Assembly: GCA_016218765.1 (NCBI GenBank)
Contig: JACRCZ010000133.1
Span: 1-59,583 of the forward strand
DNA length: 59,583 nucleotides
Reading direction: 5' to 3'
Origin: Deltaproteobacteria bacterium
Lineage (GTDB): Bacteria > Myxococcota_A > Polyangia > DRWM01 > JAAZOP01
Below, one piece after another: positions 18,742-27,119 of this stretch. A program made the position numbers and the translations under genes. Under the pieces are notes generated by a model. It saw only the letters and a list, made by a program, of their open reading frames with translations, searched no databases and was not told the origin of the DNA. Every line of letters begins with the position of its first letter. The first letter of the stretch is position 1.

Positions 18742-20076
18742 TCAAGGGACCCGCGCCAGGCGATCGCGCCGCGCGGCCGCGATCGCCCCGCGGTTGCGCA
18801 AGACCTGGATCCACAGCGTCACGTGGAACGAAAGCGCACCCGCCGCGAACACCAGCAGGACGACATCGAGGCGGCCCAGCAGCGCGAAGCCGACGAATGC
18901 CGTCACGGCAAAGTCCCGCTTGAGCAGCTTGGGAATCGTCGCCTTGACACGAGGCAGGAAACCCCGCGGACGCGACGACAGGAACGCGGAGCTCTGGAAC
19001 ATCCAGGGAATCGCCGCAAGGTCGCCCGACTTGTACACCGTCGCGATCAGCACGTACTGCGTAGCCTGGTTCAGCACGAACGCCGCCAGCGACACCATCC
19101 CGAGCCACCCGGCCCACGTCGCCCCAGCCGCCCAGAGCGCATACGTGATGCCGGACACGTACGCGACATTGGAAGCGTCGTCGGACACCGTGTCCATCCA
19201 CTGGCCCACCCGCGTCCCCTGGTACCGCAGCCGCGACAGCTCCCCGTCGATGCCGTCCGCGATCGAACCCAGCTCGACGCACACCATGCCCCAGACGCCG
19301 TTCGCCCAGCCCCCCAGCGCGATGAGGATCCCCCCGGCGACCGCGCACAGGAACGCCCCCGCCGTCACCACGTTGGGGTGCACCCGCGTGCGCATCAGGA
19401 CGCGCGTCACCGGCAGCGAGATCCGCCGGTTCACGAGCCTGGCCGCGATGCCGTCGGCCGTCTTCCGCAACGACCAGAGGAGCCTCCACTCCGCGCGACG
19501 CAGCGCCCGCCGGTCCGGCGCCGGAACGCAGAACCCGAGGTACGGCGCCTCCGCCGGCACGAAGCCCGGCCGCGCCTCAAGCCCGGCCAGCACCCCGCCG
19601 AACCCGCCCCGCTCCACCGCGGCGGCCGCAAGGCGCCGTGCCGCCGCACGATCCGTGACCACCACCCCGTCGTACTCGTCGCCGGCAACCCGGACAAGAC
19701 CCGCGGCCGACTCCCGCCAGGCACGCACGGCGAGCTTCGGCAGCTCGCGGTGGAACACGCGGTCGCCGCGGACGACCAGGACCGGAGCGGAATCGTCCCC
19801 GCCGGGCGGCACCGGAACGACCGCCAGGGCCACGCGGCCCGCAAGTCGAGGATCAGCGGCGACAGCGGACAGGTCGGGCGCCGCCTCGCCCGCCCAGACG
19901 ACGAAAATGCGCTCGATGCCGCCCTGCGCCATGTCGCAGGCCAGCCGCAGCGCGTGCCGCAGCCCCGCGACGTCCTCCAGCAGGTCCGGTGCGGCCGGGA
20001 CGCCGTCGAGACGTCCGGCGAGGATCCAGCCTTCGGTCGGACCCGGACGGGTCGGAACGGGTTCGCGCTCGCTCAT
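18742..20076 (-). CDS. Two-domain protein: N-terminal unknown domain plus CDP-alcohol phosphatidyltransferase
   Basis: This 444-residue protein has a soluble N-terminal half (about 1-190) of nucleotidyltransferase-like length but without a clear nucleotide-binding loop. It is followed by a membrane CDP-alcohol phosphatidyltransferase domain. The signature reads D-G-I-D-G-E-L-S-R, then G-Q-W-M-D-T-V-S-D, so the usual Ala-Arg is Ser-Arg while all Asp residues are kept. Segments such as RTRVHPNVVTAGAFL match the position of the P-NxVT motif. The architecture parallels the protein at 16,566-17,795. ATG 20076 was chosen because upstream in-frame sequence overlaps the next gene and is not conserved-looking. 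The transferred alcohol is unknown. Confidence 0.78.
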   Translation of the reverse strand: MSEREPVPTRPGPTEGWILAGRLDGVPAAPDLLEDVAGLRHALRLACDMAQGGIERIFVVWAGEAAPDLSAVAADPRLAGRVALAVVPVPPGGDDSAPVLVVRGDRVFHRELPKLAVRAWRESAAGLVRVAGDEYDGVVVTDRAAARRLAAAAVERGGFGGVLAGLEARPGFVPAEAPYLGFCVPAPDRRALRRAEWRLLWSLRKTADGIAARLVNRRISLPVTRVLMRTRVHPNVVTAGAFLCAVAGGILIALGGWANGVWGMVCVELGSIADGIDGELSRLRYQGTRVGQWMDTVSDDASNVAYVSGITYALWAAGATWAGWLGMVSLAAFVLNQATQYVLIATVYKSGDLAAIPWMFQSSAFLSSRPRGFLPRVKATIPKLLKRDFAVTAFVGFALLGRLDVVLLVFAAGALSFHVTLWIQVLRNRGAIAAARRDRLARVP

Positions 20077-20101
20077 GGACCAGGTCCCGGCGGGGAAACG
20101 G

Positions 20102-20602
20102 CTACTCGGAGGTGCGGATGTTCCCCGCCAGCCACTCGGAGAGGATCTCGCTCCCGTCGATGACGCGGGAACGCGTGCAGCCCCAGATGTCGCACAGACC
20201 CACGACGTGCGCCTCGTCCCGCCGCTCGTTGAGGTACAGCTTGCGCAGCGTGGCGCCGGGCTGGCACGAGCACTCGGCCAGGAACGCCAGCTCCGCCCGG
20301 CAGACCGGACACTCCAGCCGCAGCCGCGTCCCGGCCGCGAACTCCGGCCCGACCTTCGACCGGTCGCCATGGATCGGGCTCAGCTCGACCAGCCCCTGCG
20401 TCTTCCCGTCATCGACCCAGATCGCGATGCCGGGATAGCCGTCGAAAGCCGTCGGACCCGCCCCGACCAGGTTGTGGCTCGCAGGACAGAAGGCCTGGGT
20501 GACGACCACGAACGTGTGCTCGAGGAGCTGCACCCCGGCGCTCGCCGGCGCCTCGTCCCGTGCCACGTGCAGCCTCTCCCGATCGACGTCTTTGCGACCC
20601 AT
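20102..20602 (-). CDS. Small Cys-rich protein, possible zinc ribbon
   Basis: This 166-residue soluble protein is one I do not recognise. The C-terminal half has paired cysteines in a ribbon-like order: ECPVCRAEL, ECSCQPGATLRKLYL, GLCDIWGCTRSRV. That suggests zinc or iron-sulfur binding. The central part (YPGIAIWVDDGKTQGLVELS) could be a small beta domain. The ATG has a clear ribosome-binding site (GGAGG about seven bases upstream). It lies 25 bases before the CDP-alcohol transferase start and 107 bases after the transporter stop, so it may belong to either transcript. Confidence 0.7.
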   Translation of the reverse strand: MGRKDVDRERLHVARDEAPASAGVQLLEHTFVVVTQAFCPASHNLVGAGPTAFDGYPGIAIWVDDGKTQGLVELSPIHGDRSKVGPEFAAGTRLRLECPVCRAELAFLAECSCQPGATLRKLYLNERRDEAHVVGLCDIWGCTRSRVIDGSEILSEWLAGNIRTSE

Positions 20603-20709
20603 CACCTCACCTCCGGGCCGGGAAGCTAGTTTCAACCGGCGAAACAGGCAACAAAAATGCAGGAACCGGGGAGGCCCGCGTGCCCCGCCGCGACCCGCCG
20701 GACCCTCTC

Positions 20710-23421
20710 TCAGACACGGCGCCTCTCGCGCCCGTCCGGGGGCCCCGGGTCGGCCGGAGACGGCGGCCGCCGACGCTCCGTCGCCAGGATCAGCGCCGGA
20801 AGCCCGATCAACGTCGCCACCAGCACCGTGCTCATGCCGATCGCCGCGAGCTGCCCCATCGAGGCCAGCCCGGCGTGCTGCGTCAGCATCAGGCTGCCGA
20901 ATCCGGCCATCGTCGTCACGGTGGACAGCACGACCGGCGGCCCGGTGCGCCGGAGCACCGTCGGGATCGAACCGGGACCCAGCTCGCGATAACGCTGGAA
21001 CAGATGGATCGAGGCGTCGATCCCCGTGCCGATCACCACCGGGATCATCACGATCGAGAAGAACGTGAGCGGAATGTCCAGCAGCACCAGCAGCCCGAAC
21101 AGCCAGGCCAGCCCGATGACCAGCGGCAAGAGCACCACCAACGCCCGCGCCACCGAACGGTACGCCGCGAACAGCACCGCGAAGACGAACACCAGCGCGA
21201 TGCCGCTCACGAACGTCCCGTCGCGCCGGATGTTCCGCACCACGTCCGCAAAGACGAACGCCGACGCCGCCACCGGAATCGTCTTCCCCCGCGGCAGCCG
21301 CACCGTCTCGAACTCGCTTTGCAGCCGCATCGCCTCGATGCCGTCCGTCGTGCGCCCGCGCGGCATGAGGTAGAGGATGCGCCCCACCGGCGGCGTCCGC
21401 GACGCGTTCCGCGCCTCGATCGCCCTCCGCTCGGCCTCCGTCGCGCCCTCCGGGACCGCCTCCACCTCCGGCAGCTCCGTGAACAGATCCTTGCCCCACT
21501 GCGGGAAACCCGCCGCCAGCGGGTCGACCGCGCCCACCCGCAAATACGCCCGCCACTCGTCCAGCGCCTCGAGGTCCGCGTCCGACAGCCGGTCCTCGTA
21601 GAACCCGAACGACGGGTCGTCCATCAGGAGGTCGATCTGGCTGAGCACCGCCAGCTTGCGGGCCTGCTGCTCGGGCACGAACGAGAAGATCGAGAACACC
21701 GCCCGCAACGGACTGCTGTCGCCCCGCGTGCGCCGCTCCAGATGACGCTGCGCCACCGCCGCCAGCTCCGGCGAGTCCGCCAGACCCACCGCCGGCGACC
21801 CCGAATACCCGCGCGTCGCCACCTCGGGATTGATGTGCGCGATCACCGACCGCTTCGTCCGCAGCTTCGCGAAGTCGTACTCGAATTGCAGGAACCGCGT
21901 CGCCAGCAACGCCACCACCGTCGTCGCCGCCAGCCCGGCCACCACGATCCACCCCACCGTCCGCGACGCGAACCGCCGCAACTCCGGCGGCAGCGAGGGA
22001 CGTCCCGGCCGCGGCCGGATCGGACGTACCCGATCCGCAATCGTCACCACCGCGGGGAACAACACGTACGCCGCGATCATCGACAGCGGAATCCCGATCG
22101 CACACAGCTCGCCGAACTGCGAAAAACCCCGGAAACGCGACGACAACAGCGTCGCGAACGCCAGCACCGTCGTCACCATCGCCAGCGCCATCGCCTTGCC
22201 CGTGCTGCCGAACGCACGCGCGATCGCATCCTCGTTCCCCAGACCCCCCAGCCGCTCCTCCTCGTACCGCTTGCCCAGGTGGATCCCGAAATCGATGCCC
22301 AGACCCACCAGGATCGCGAACGTGAACGCGCTGATGACGTTCAGCTTCTCCACCAGCAGCCACGCCACCGCGAGACACATCAGGATGCCGACCAGGAGCG
22401 GCACCATCACGTAGAGCAACGCCCGCAGCCGCCGGAACGACACGAAAATGATGAGCGCCATCGCGATCAGCGAGCCGATGGCCGAGGCGATGACGTCCTT
22501 GTACAGCGCGTCCGTCTCGGCCACACGCGACCGCAGACCCCCGCTGATCTCCGCGCGCGCCTCCGGATGGTAGTCCTTCGCCCGCAACACCACCGACGCC
22601 TCCGGCGGCAGGCTCTCCAGCCCGGGCCACCGCTCGACGTCCCGGCAGTCCGACCCGACCCGGGCCCCGATCAGACACTCGGCGCGGTAGACCGCGTTCT
22701 CCGCCGTGTCGACGTCCACCGCCGCCGACCGGAAACGCAGCATCAGCGTCGTGATGTACTCCGTCCGCTTCGCCCCCCCGGGACCCGCCTCCTCGACCGC
22801 CTTCTCCAGGTACAGAAAGTCGGCGTCCGCAAGCCGCGACCGTGCCGAGTCCTCCGGCCCCACCAGCTCCGCGTCCGCTCCCCGCGAAAACGTCGTTCCC
22901 AGCTCGTCCCGGTACCGATCCTCGTACTTCCGCTCCAGCCCGGGCGGCAGGATCTCCGGCGCCGGCTTGCCCTCCAGGTCGACGTACGCCGGGTTGGAGT
23001 GCACCTTCTCCCACCGGATGCGCACCGCGAGGTTGTCCCGAACCTGCTCCAGGTCCGATAGATCCGCATACAACAGCCGCCGGTCCTTGAAATACCGGAT
23101 GTCCAGCTTGTGCAGGATGAGCGGATGCTCGGGCCACCGCTCCACCACCGCCACCGCGTCGTCCACGAACCGACGGTTCGCCAGCTTGTCCGGCGACTGG
23201 ATCGTGATATACAGCGCGTCCGTCGAGCCCACCCGCCGCGCCGCCAGCTCGATGTGCCGCACGCTCGACGCATCCTCAGGCAGCAACGCCCCCAGGTCGG
23301 AGGAAATGGACAGGTTCCGCGCGAGAAGGAAACCGACCAGACAGGCCGCCGCCGTCGCCGCCAGCACCCGCCACGGGTTCCGCGCACACCAGCGCGCGTA
23401 TCGTTCGAGCCATTCCTTCAT
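20710..23421 (-). CDS. RND/MMPL-family lipid transporter (hopanoid exporter-like)
   Basis: This 903-residue protein has the classical duplicated RND layout. It has TM1 (about 18-38), a periplasmic domain, a five-helix bundle (about 305-460), a second leading TM (about 490-510), a second periplasmic domain and a C-terminal bundle (about 715-880). The GLGIDFGIHLGKRYEEER and GTGIDASIHLFQRYRELG motifs in the two bundles match MMPL/HpnN-like transporters, which move lipids such as hopanoids to the outer membrane. The ATG at 23421 begins just before the first hydrophobic helix. With hpnC and hpnD 30 kb away, a hopanoid or squalene-derived cargo is plausible but unproven. Confidence 0.85.
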   Translation of the reverse strand: MKEWLERYARWCARNPWRVLAATAAACLVGFLLARNLSISSDLGALLPEDASSVRHIELAARRVGSTDALYITIQSPDKLANRRFVDDAVAVVERWPEHPLILHKLDIRYFKDRRLLYADLSDLEQVRDNLAVRIRWEKVHSNPAYVDLEGKPAPEILPPGLERKYEDRYRDELGTTFSRGADAELVGPEDSARSRLADADFLYLEKAVEEAGPGGAKRTEYITTLMLRFRSAAVDVDTAENAVYRAECLIGARVGSDCRDVERWPGLESLPPEASVVLRAKDYHPEARAEISGGLRSRVAETDALYKDVIASAIGSLIAMALIIFVSFRRLRALLYVMVPLLVGILMCLAVAWLLVEKLNVISAFTFAILVGLGIDFGIHLGKRYEEERLGGLGNEDAIARAFGSTGKAMALAMVTTVLAFATLLSSRFRGFSQFGELCAIGIPLSMIAAYVLFPAVVTIADRVRPIRPRPGRPSLPPELRRFASRTVGWIVVAGLAATTVVALLATRFLQFEYDFAKLRTKRSVIAHINPEVATRGYSGSPAVGLADSPELAAVAQRHLERRTRGDSSPLRAVFSIFSFVPEQQARKLAVLSQIDLLMDDPSFGFYEDRLSDADLEALDEWRAYLRVGAVDPLAAGFPQWGKDLFTELPEVEAVPEGATEAERRAIEARNASRTPPVGRILYLMPRGRTTDGIEAMRLQSEFETVRLPRGKTIPVAASAFVFADVVRNIRRDGTFVSGIALVFVFAVLFAAYRSVARALVVLLPLVIGLAWLFGLLVLLDIPLTFFSIVMIPVVIGTGIDASIHLFQRYRELGPGSIPTVLRRTGPPVVLSTVTTMAGFGSLMLTQHAGLASMGQLAAIGMSTVLVATLIGLPALILATERRRPPSPADPGPPDGRERRRV

Positions 23422-23504
23422 CGGGTCGTGGACGCCTCCACGGACTCGACCTACGTAGCACAGGGCGTGCCGCCGGACCAAACCGCGTGGTACAGTCCGC
23501 GACC

Positions 23505-25307
23505 ATGACGAGCCAACGAACGCACTACTGCGGCGAACTCCGGGCGGAACACGTGGGGCAACAGGTGACCTTGTGCGGATGGGTGCACCGCAAACGCGAC
23601 CTCGGCGGGTTCGCCTTCCTGGAGCTGCGCGACCGGGAGGGCGTCGTCCAGGTCATGATCGACCCGGGCGCAAACCCGGCCGCGGGAGCGACGGCCAAGG
23701 ACGTCCGGCCCGAATTCGTCGTGCGCGTCACAGGGACCGTCGCCAGCCGCGGCGAGAACGTCAACCCGAAGCTCCCCACCGGACAGATCGAAGTGCACGC
23801 CGGGAATCTCGAAATCCTCTCCCGGTCCAAGCCCGTGCCCTTCCCCATCGAAGACCAGATCGATGCCCTCGAAACCACCCGCCTCGGCTACCGCTACCTG
23901 GACCTCCGACGGCCCGCCCTCCAGCGCATCATGCGCCTGCGCGCCCAGGCCGCCCGCGTCGTCCGCGAGGAGCTGGCCGACCACGGCTTCCTCGAGTTCG
24001 AAACCCCCATCCTCACCCGCTCGACCCCGGAAGGCGCTCGCGACTACCTCGTCCCCTCCCGCATCGCCCCGGGCTCCTTCTACGCCCTCCCGCAGTCGCC
24101 CCAGCTCTTCAAACAGCTCCTCATGGTCGCCGGCTTCGACCGCTACTTCCAGATCTGCCGCTGCTTCCGCGACGAGGACCTGCGCGCCGACCGCCAGCCG
24201 GAGTTCACCCAGGTCGATCTCGAAATGAGCTTCGTCGCCGCCGACGACGTCATCGCCGTCACCGACCGCCTCCTCGCCCGCGTGTTCCATGAGACCATCG
24301 GCGTCGAAGTCCCGCTGCCCATCCCCCGACTCACCTACGCCGACGCGATCCGCCGCTACGGCGTCGACAACCCCGACGTCCGCTACGGCCTCGAGCTGCT
24401 CGACGTCGGCGACGTGCTCGGAAAGTCCGAAGCCCGGTTCCTGCGCGAGCCGTTCGAGGCCGGCGGCCGGATCGCCGCCCTGCGCCTCGCCGGCGCCTCG
24501 TTCTCCCGCAAGGAGCTCGACGAGCTGACCGAGGTCGTCAAGCCCTACGGCGCCAAGGGCGTCGCGAATGCGAAACTCGCCGGCGGCGCCTGGCAGGGCG
24601 GCCTGGCCAAGTTCCTCGCCGGCGACCCGGGCGCCGCGCTGGCAAGCCGGACCGGAGCCGCCGACGGGGACCTCCTGCTCGTCGTCGCCGACGCCGATCC
24701 CGACACCGCCTCCACCGCCGCCGGACGACTGCGACAACACCTCGCCCGCCGCCTCGGCCTCGTCAAGGACGGCACCTGGGGCTTCACCTGGGTCACCGAA
24801 TTCCCCATGTTCGAGCGCGATCCGGCCACGAAACGCTGGGCCGCCAAACACCACCCCTTCACCCAGCCGGTGCCGGAAGACGCCGCACTCCTCGAGAACG
24901 ATCCCGGAAAGGTGCGCGCGCAAGCCTACGACGTCGTCGTCAACGGCGTCGAAGTCGGCGGCGGCTCGATCCGTACCCACCAGCCGGAGCTCCAGGCCCG
25001 CGTGTTCCGCACCCTCGGAATGGACGAGCCCGAAGCGCAACGGAGGTTCGGCTTCCTGCTCGATGCCCTCGCCCACGGCGCACCACCCCACGGCGGCCTC
25101 GCCCTCGGCTTCGACCGACTCGTCATGTTCCTCGCCGGCACCGACTCCATCCGCGACGTGATCGCCTTCCCCAAGACGACCCGCGCCGCGTGCCTCATGA
25201 CCGGAGCCCCCGCCGACGTGGACGACGCACAGCTGAAGGAGCTCGGGATCGCGTGCAAGGGAAGTGCGGGAAGTGCGGGAAGTGCGGGAAGTGCGGAGAA
25301 AGCATGA
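23505..25307 (+). CDS. aspS: Aspartyl-tRNA synthetase
   Basis: This 600-residue bacterial-type class II synthetase charges tRNA with aspartate. It has an N-terminal OB-fold anticodon domain (LCGWVHRKRDLGGFAFLELRD) and a catalytic core with PQSPQLFKQLLMVAGFDRYF. Motif 2 is CRCFRDEDLRADRQPEFTQVD, a GAD-type insertion lies at about 290-410, and motif 3 is GLALGFDRLVM. The length is normal for the bacterial form. The last 15 codons are an unusual Gly-Ser-Ala repeat (GSAGSAGSAGSAEKA) made by a 9-bp tandem repeat (25,259-25,303), beyond the conserved end of the enzyme. The ATG at 23505 is the conserved start. Confidence 0.97.
   Translation: MTSQRTHYCGELRAEHVGQQVTLCGWVHRKRDLGGFAFLELRDREGVVQVMIDPGANPAAGATAKDVRPEFVVRVTGTVASRGENVNPKLPTGQIEVHAGNLEILSRSKPVPFPIEDQIDALETTRLGYRYLDLRRPALQRIMRLRAQAARVVREELADHGFLEFETPILTRSTPEGARDYLVPSRIAPGSFYALPQSPQLFKQLLMVAGFDRYFQICRCFRDEDLRADRQPEFTQVDLEMSFVAADDVIAVTDRLLARVFHETIGVEVPLPIPRLTYADAIRRYGVDNPDVRYGLELLDVGDVLGKSEARFLREPFEAGGRIAALRLAGASFSRKELDELTEVVKPYGAKGVANAKLAGGAWQGGLAKFLAGDPGAALASRTGAADGDLLLVVADADPDTASTAAGRLRQHLARRLGLVKDGTWGFTWVTEFPMFERDPATKRWAAKHHPFTQPVPEDAALLENDPGKVRAQAYDVVVNGVEVGGGSIRTHQPELQARVFRTLGMDEPEAQRRFGFLLDALAHGAPPHGGLALGFDRLVMFLAGTDSIRDVIAFPKTTRAACLMTGAPADVDDAQLKELGIACKGSAGSAGSAGSAEKA
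25259..25303 (+). repeat. 9-bp tandem repeat (GGGAAGTGC) in the aspS 3' end
   Basis: Four perfect GGGAAGTGC units (25,259-25,294) and one degenerate unit end four bases before the aspS stop. They encode Gly-Ser-Ala repeats. The same unit recurs in the aroA-aroK fusion at 46,127-46,225. Units of nine keep the frame, so copy-number change would alter only tail length. Confidence 0.9.
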
Positions 25308-25371
25308 AGGGCGCGGGTCGAATGCGGAAGGCGGCCCGTGACTTGCGGGGTACGGTGGCGAGGCAATCTCG

Positions 25372-26994
25372 GTGGATCCCCAATACGCTGTGATCGTCAT
25401 CGGCGGGGGCGTCAACGGCGCAGGGATCTTCCGCGACGCCTCGTTGCGCGGACTGCGCTGCGCCCTGGTGGAGAAGGAGGACTTCGCCGCCGGGGCGAGC
25501 GGCGCGTCGTCGGGCATGATCCACGGCGGAGCACGCTACCTGGCGCACCAGCCGAAGGTCACGAAGCTCGCCTGCCTCGATTCGGGCCGCATCCAACGCC
25601 TCGCACCCCACCTCCTGTTCCGCATCCCCTTCCTCTTCGCCGTCCCGCGCAACCGCAAGCTTGCCCGCGCCCTCCTCCTGGGCCTCGACGGGTTCTTCGA
25701 GGCGTACGACCGGTACCAACCCCTCAAGAACGGGCTCCGGCACGAGCGGCTCACGGGCGACGAGGCCCGCCGGGTCGAGCCCGGACTGGCCGACGACATC
25801 GCCGGGGCCGTCGTCTTCGACGAATGGGGCATCGATGGCCACCGCCTCTGCTGGCTCAACGCCCGCTCCGGCATGGACGCCGGCGGCACGTGCTTCACCC
25901 ACGTGCGCGTCGATGCGATCGAGCCCCGCGCCGACGCCCCGGGATGGGTCGTCCGCGGCCGGGGAACGCTCGACGGAATCCCCTGGGAAGCCACGGCCCG
26001 GACCGTCATGAACGCCGCCGGCGCCTGGGGACCCGGCGTCGCCGCCCTGGGCGGCGCCTCCTGCCGCCTGCGCCCCAGCAAGGGCGTCCACCTCGTCCTC
26101 GACCGCCGCGTCAGCAACTACTCCATCACCGCCTCCGCCCTCGACGGACGCTCCATCTTCCTCGAGCCCTGGCAGAACATCACCATCCTCGGCACCACCG
26201 ACGACGACTACTTCGGCGACCTGGACGACGTGCCCGTCACCCAGGACGAAGTCGAATACCTTCTCGCCTCGATCGAGTCCATCTACCCGTCCATCCGCCA
26301 GTGCCGCCTGATCGACGCCTGGGTCGGCGTCCGTCCCACCCTCTACCGCTACGGCCCCTACGAGGACGACCTGTCACGGGACCACCAGGTGCTCGACCAC
26401 GGCGCGCTCGACGGCCGGCCGGGCCTCTTCTCCATCGCCGGCGGCAAGCTGGCCTCGTACCGCGCCATGTCGGAGGACGCCGCCGACGCGCTGGCACGTC
26501 ATCTCGGCGTCTCCCGTCCCTGCCGGACCGCCGACGAGCCGCTGCCGGGCGGAGACGCCGCGGCCGACGAGGAAGCTCTGGCGGCGCAGTTCCGGCTGCC
26601 CCGACACGCCGTCCGCCGGCTCGCCTACCGCCACGGCTCCCTCGCGCCCCAGGTCCTCGCCCCCTGCTCCGAACGGCCCGCCCGACGCCGCGCCCTCTGC
26701 CGCTGCGAGCCCGTGCTCGAAGCCGAAGTCCGGTGGGCCGCCCGACACGAGCGGGCCCGCACCCTCGCCGACGTGTCGCGCCGCACCCGCCTCGGCACCG
26801 GCCCCTGCGGCGGCATCCGCTGCGCCCTCCCCGCCGCCCTCGTCCTCGCCGCCGAAACCGGCCGCGACGCCGCCTGGGCCCGTGACGAGGCGCGCCGCTT
26901 CCTCGAAGCACGCTACCGCTCCCGCCGCCCCGTCGTCGGCGGCGACCAGGTCCGCATGGAAGCCGTCATCGCCCGCGCCGCCCGCGAGCTCTGA
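25372..26994 (+). CDS. glpD: FAD-dependent glycerol-3-phosphate dehydrogenase with BFD-like C-terminus
   Basis: This 540-residue flavoenzyme should oxidise glycerol-3-phosphate to dihydroxyacetone phosphate, passing electrons to quinone. The FAD loop VIVIGGGVNGAGIFRDAS (8-25), GASGASSGMIHGGARYL and the C-terminal AGGKLASYRAMSEDAADAL block fit the GlpD/GlpA family. A C-terminal Cys set C-x-C-x33-C-x4-C (CRCE...GPCGGIRC) matches the [2Fe-2S] BFD-like domain of the anaerobic GlpA form more than aerobic GlpD. The start is GTG at 25372, 64 bases after aspS. No glpB or glpC follows, so it may work alone. Confidence 0.88.
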   Translation: MDPQYAVIVIGGGVNGAGIFRDASLRGLRCALVEKEDFAAGASGASSGMIHGGARYLAHQPKVTKLACLDSGRIQRLAPHLLFRIPFLFAVPRNRKLARALLLGLDGFFEAYDRYQPLKNGLRHERLTGDEARRVEPGLADDIAGAVVFDEWGIDGHRLCWLNARSGMDAGGTCFTHVRVDAIEPRADAPGWVVRGRGTLDGIPWEATARTVMNAAGAWGPGVAALGGASCRLRPSKGVHLVLDRRVSNYSITASALDGRSIFLEPWQNITILGTTDDDYFGDLDDVPVTQDEVEYLLASIESIYPSIRQCRLIDAWVGVRPTLYRYGPYEDDLSRDHQVLDHGALDGRPGLFSIAGGKLASYRAMSEDAADALARHLGVSRPCRTADEPLPGGDAAADEEALAAQFRLPRHAVRRLAYRHGSLAPQVLAPCSERPARRRALCRCEPVLEAEVRWAARHERARTLADVSRRTRLGTGPCGGIRCALPAALVLAAETGRDAAWARDEARRFLEARYRSRRPVVGGDQVRMEAVIARAAREL

Positions 26995-27119
26995 TCGACC
27001 GATTGCCTTTCCCGCCGCTTCGCACGAAGATGAGCGTCGAGGCGTCACAGGGGGGACGCCAAGGGGGGCGGGCCCGGGGCGACGCACGGCGATGGCGCCC
27101 GGGGGCGGAAGGAGTTCGA

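Noticed and set aside
20629..20645. GTTTC-AACCGGC-GAAAC hairpin downstream of the RND transporter as terminator
   Set aside because: The stem is only five base pairs and on the minus strand the T-run precedes rather than follows it.
20102..23137. A 1011-residue minus-strand frame extending the small Cys-rich protein upstream
   Set aside because: The upstream part is a shadow of the RND transporter gene. The ribosome-binding site at ATG 20602 fixes the start.
23422..23504. Leader extensions of the RND transporter and aspS into their shared 83-bp gap
   Set aside because: Conserved starts (MKEWLERYAR and MTSQRTHYCGEL) lie inside. The gap more likely holds divergent promoters.
25190..25393. Small plus-strand frame with GKC repeats at the aspS end
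   Set aside because: It is the 9-bp repeat read in another frame, has no supporting features and overlaps aspS.
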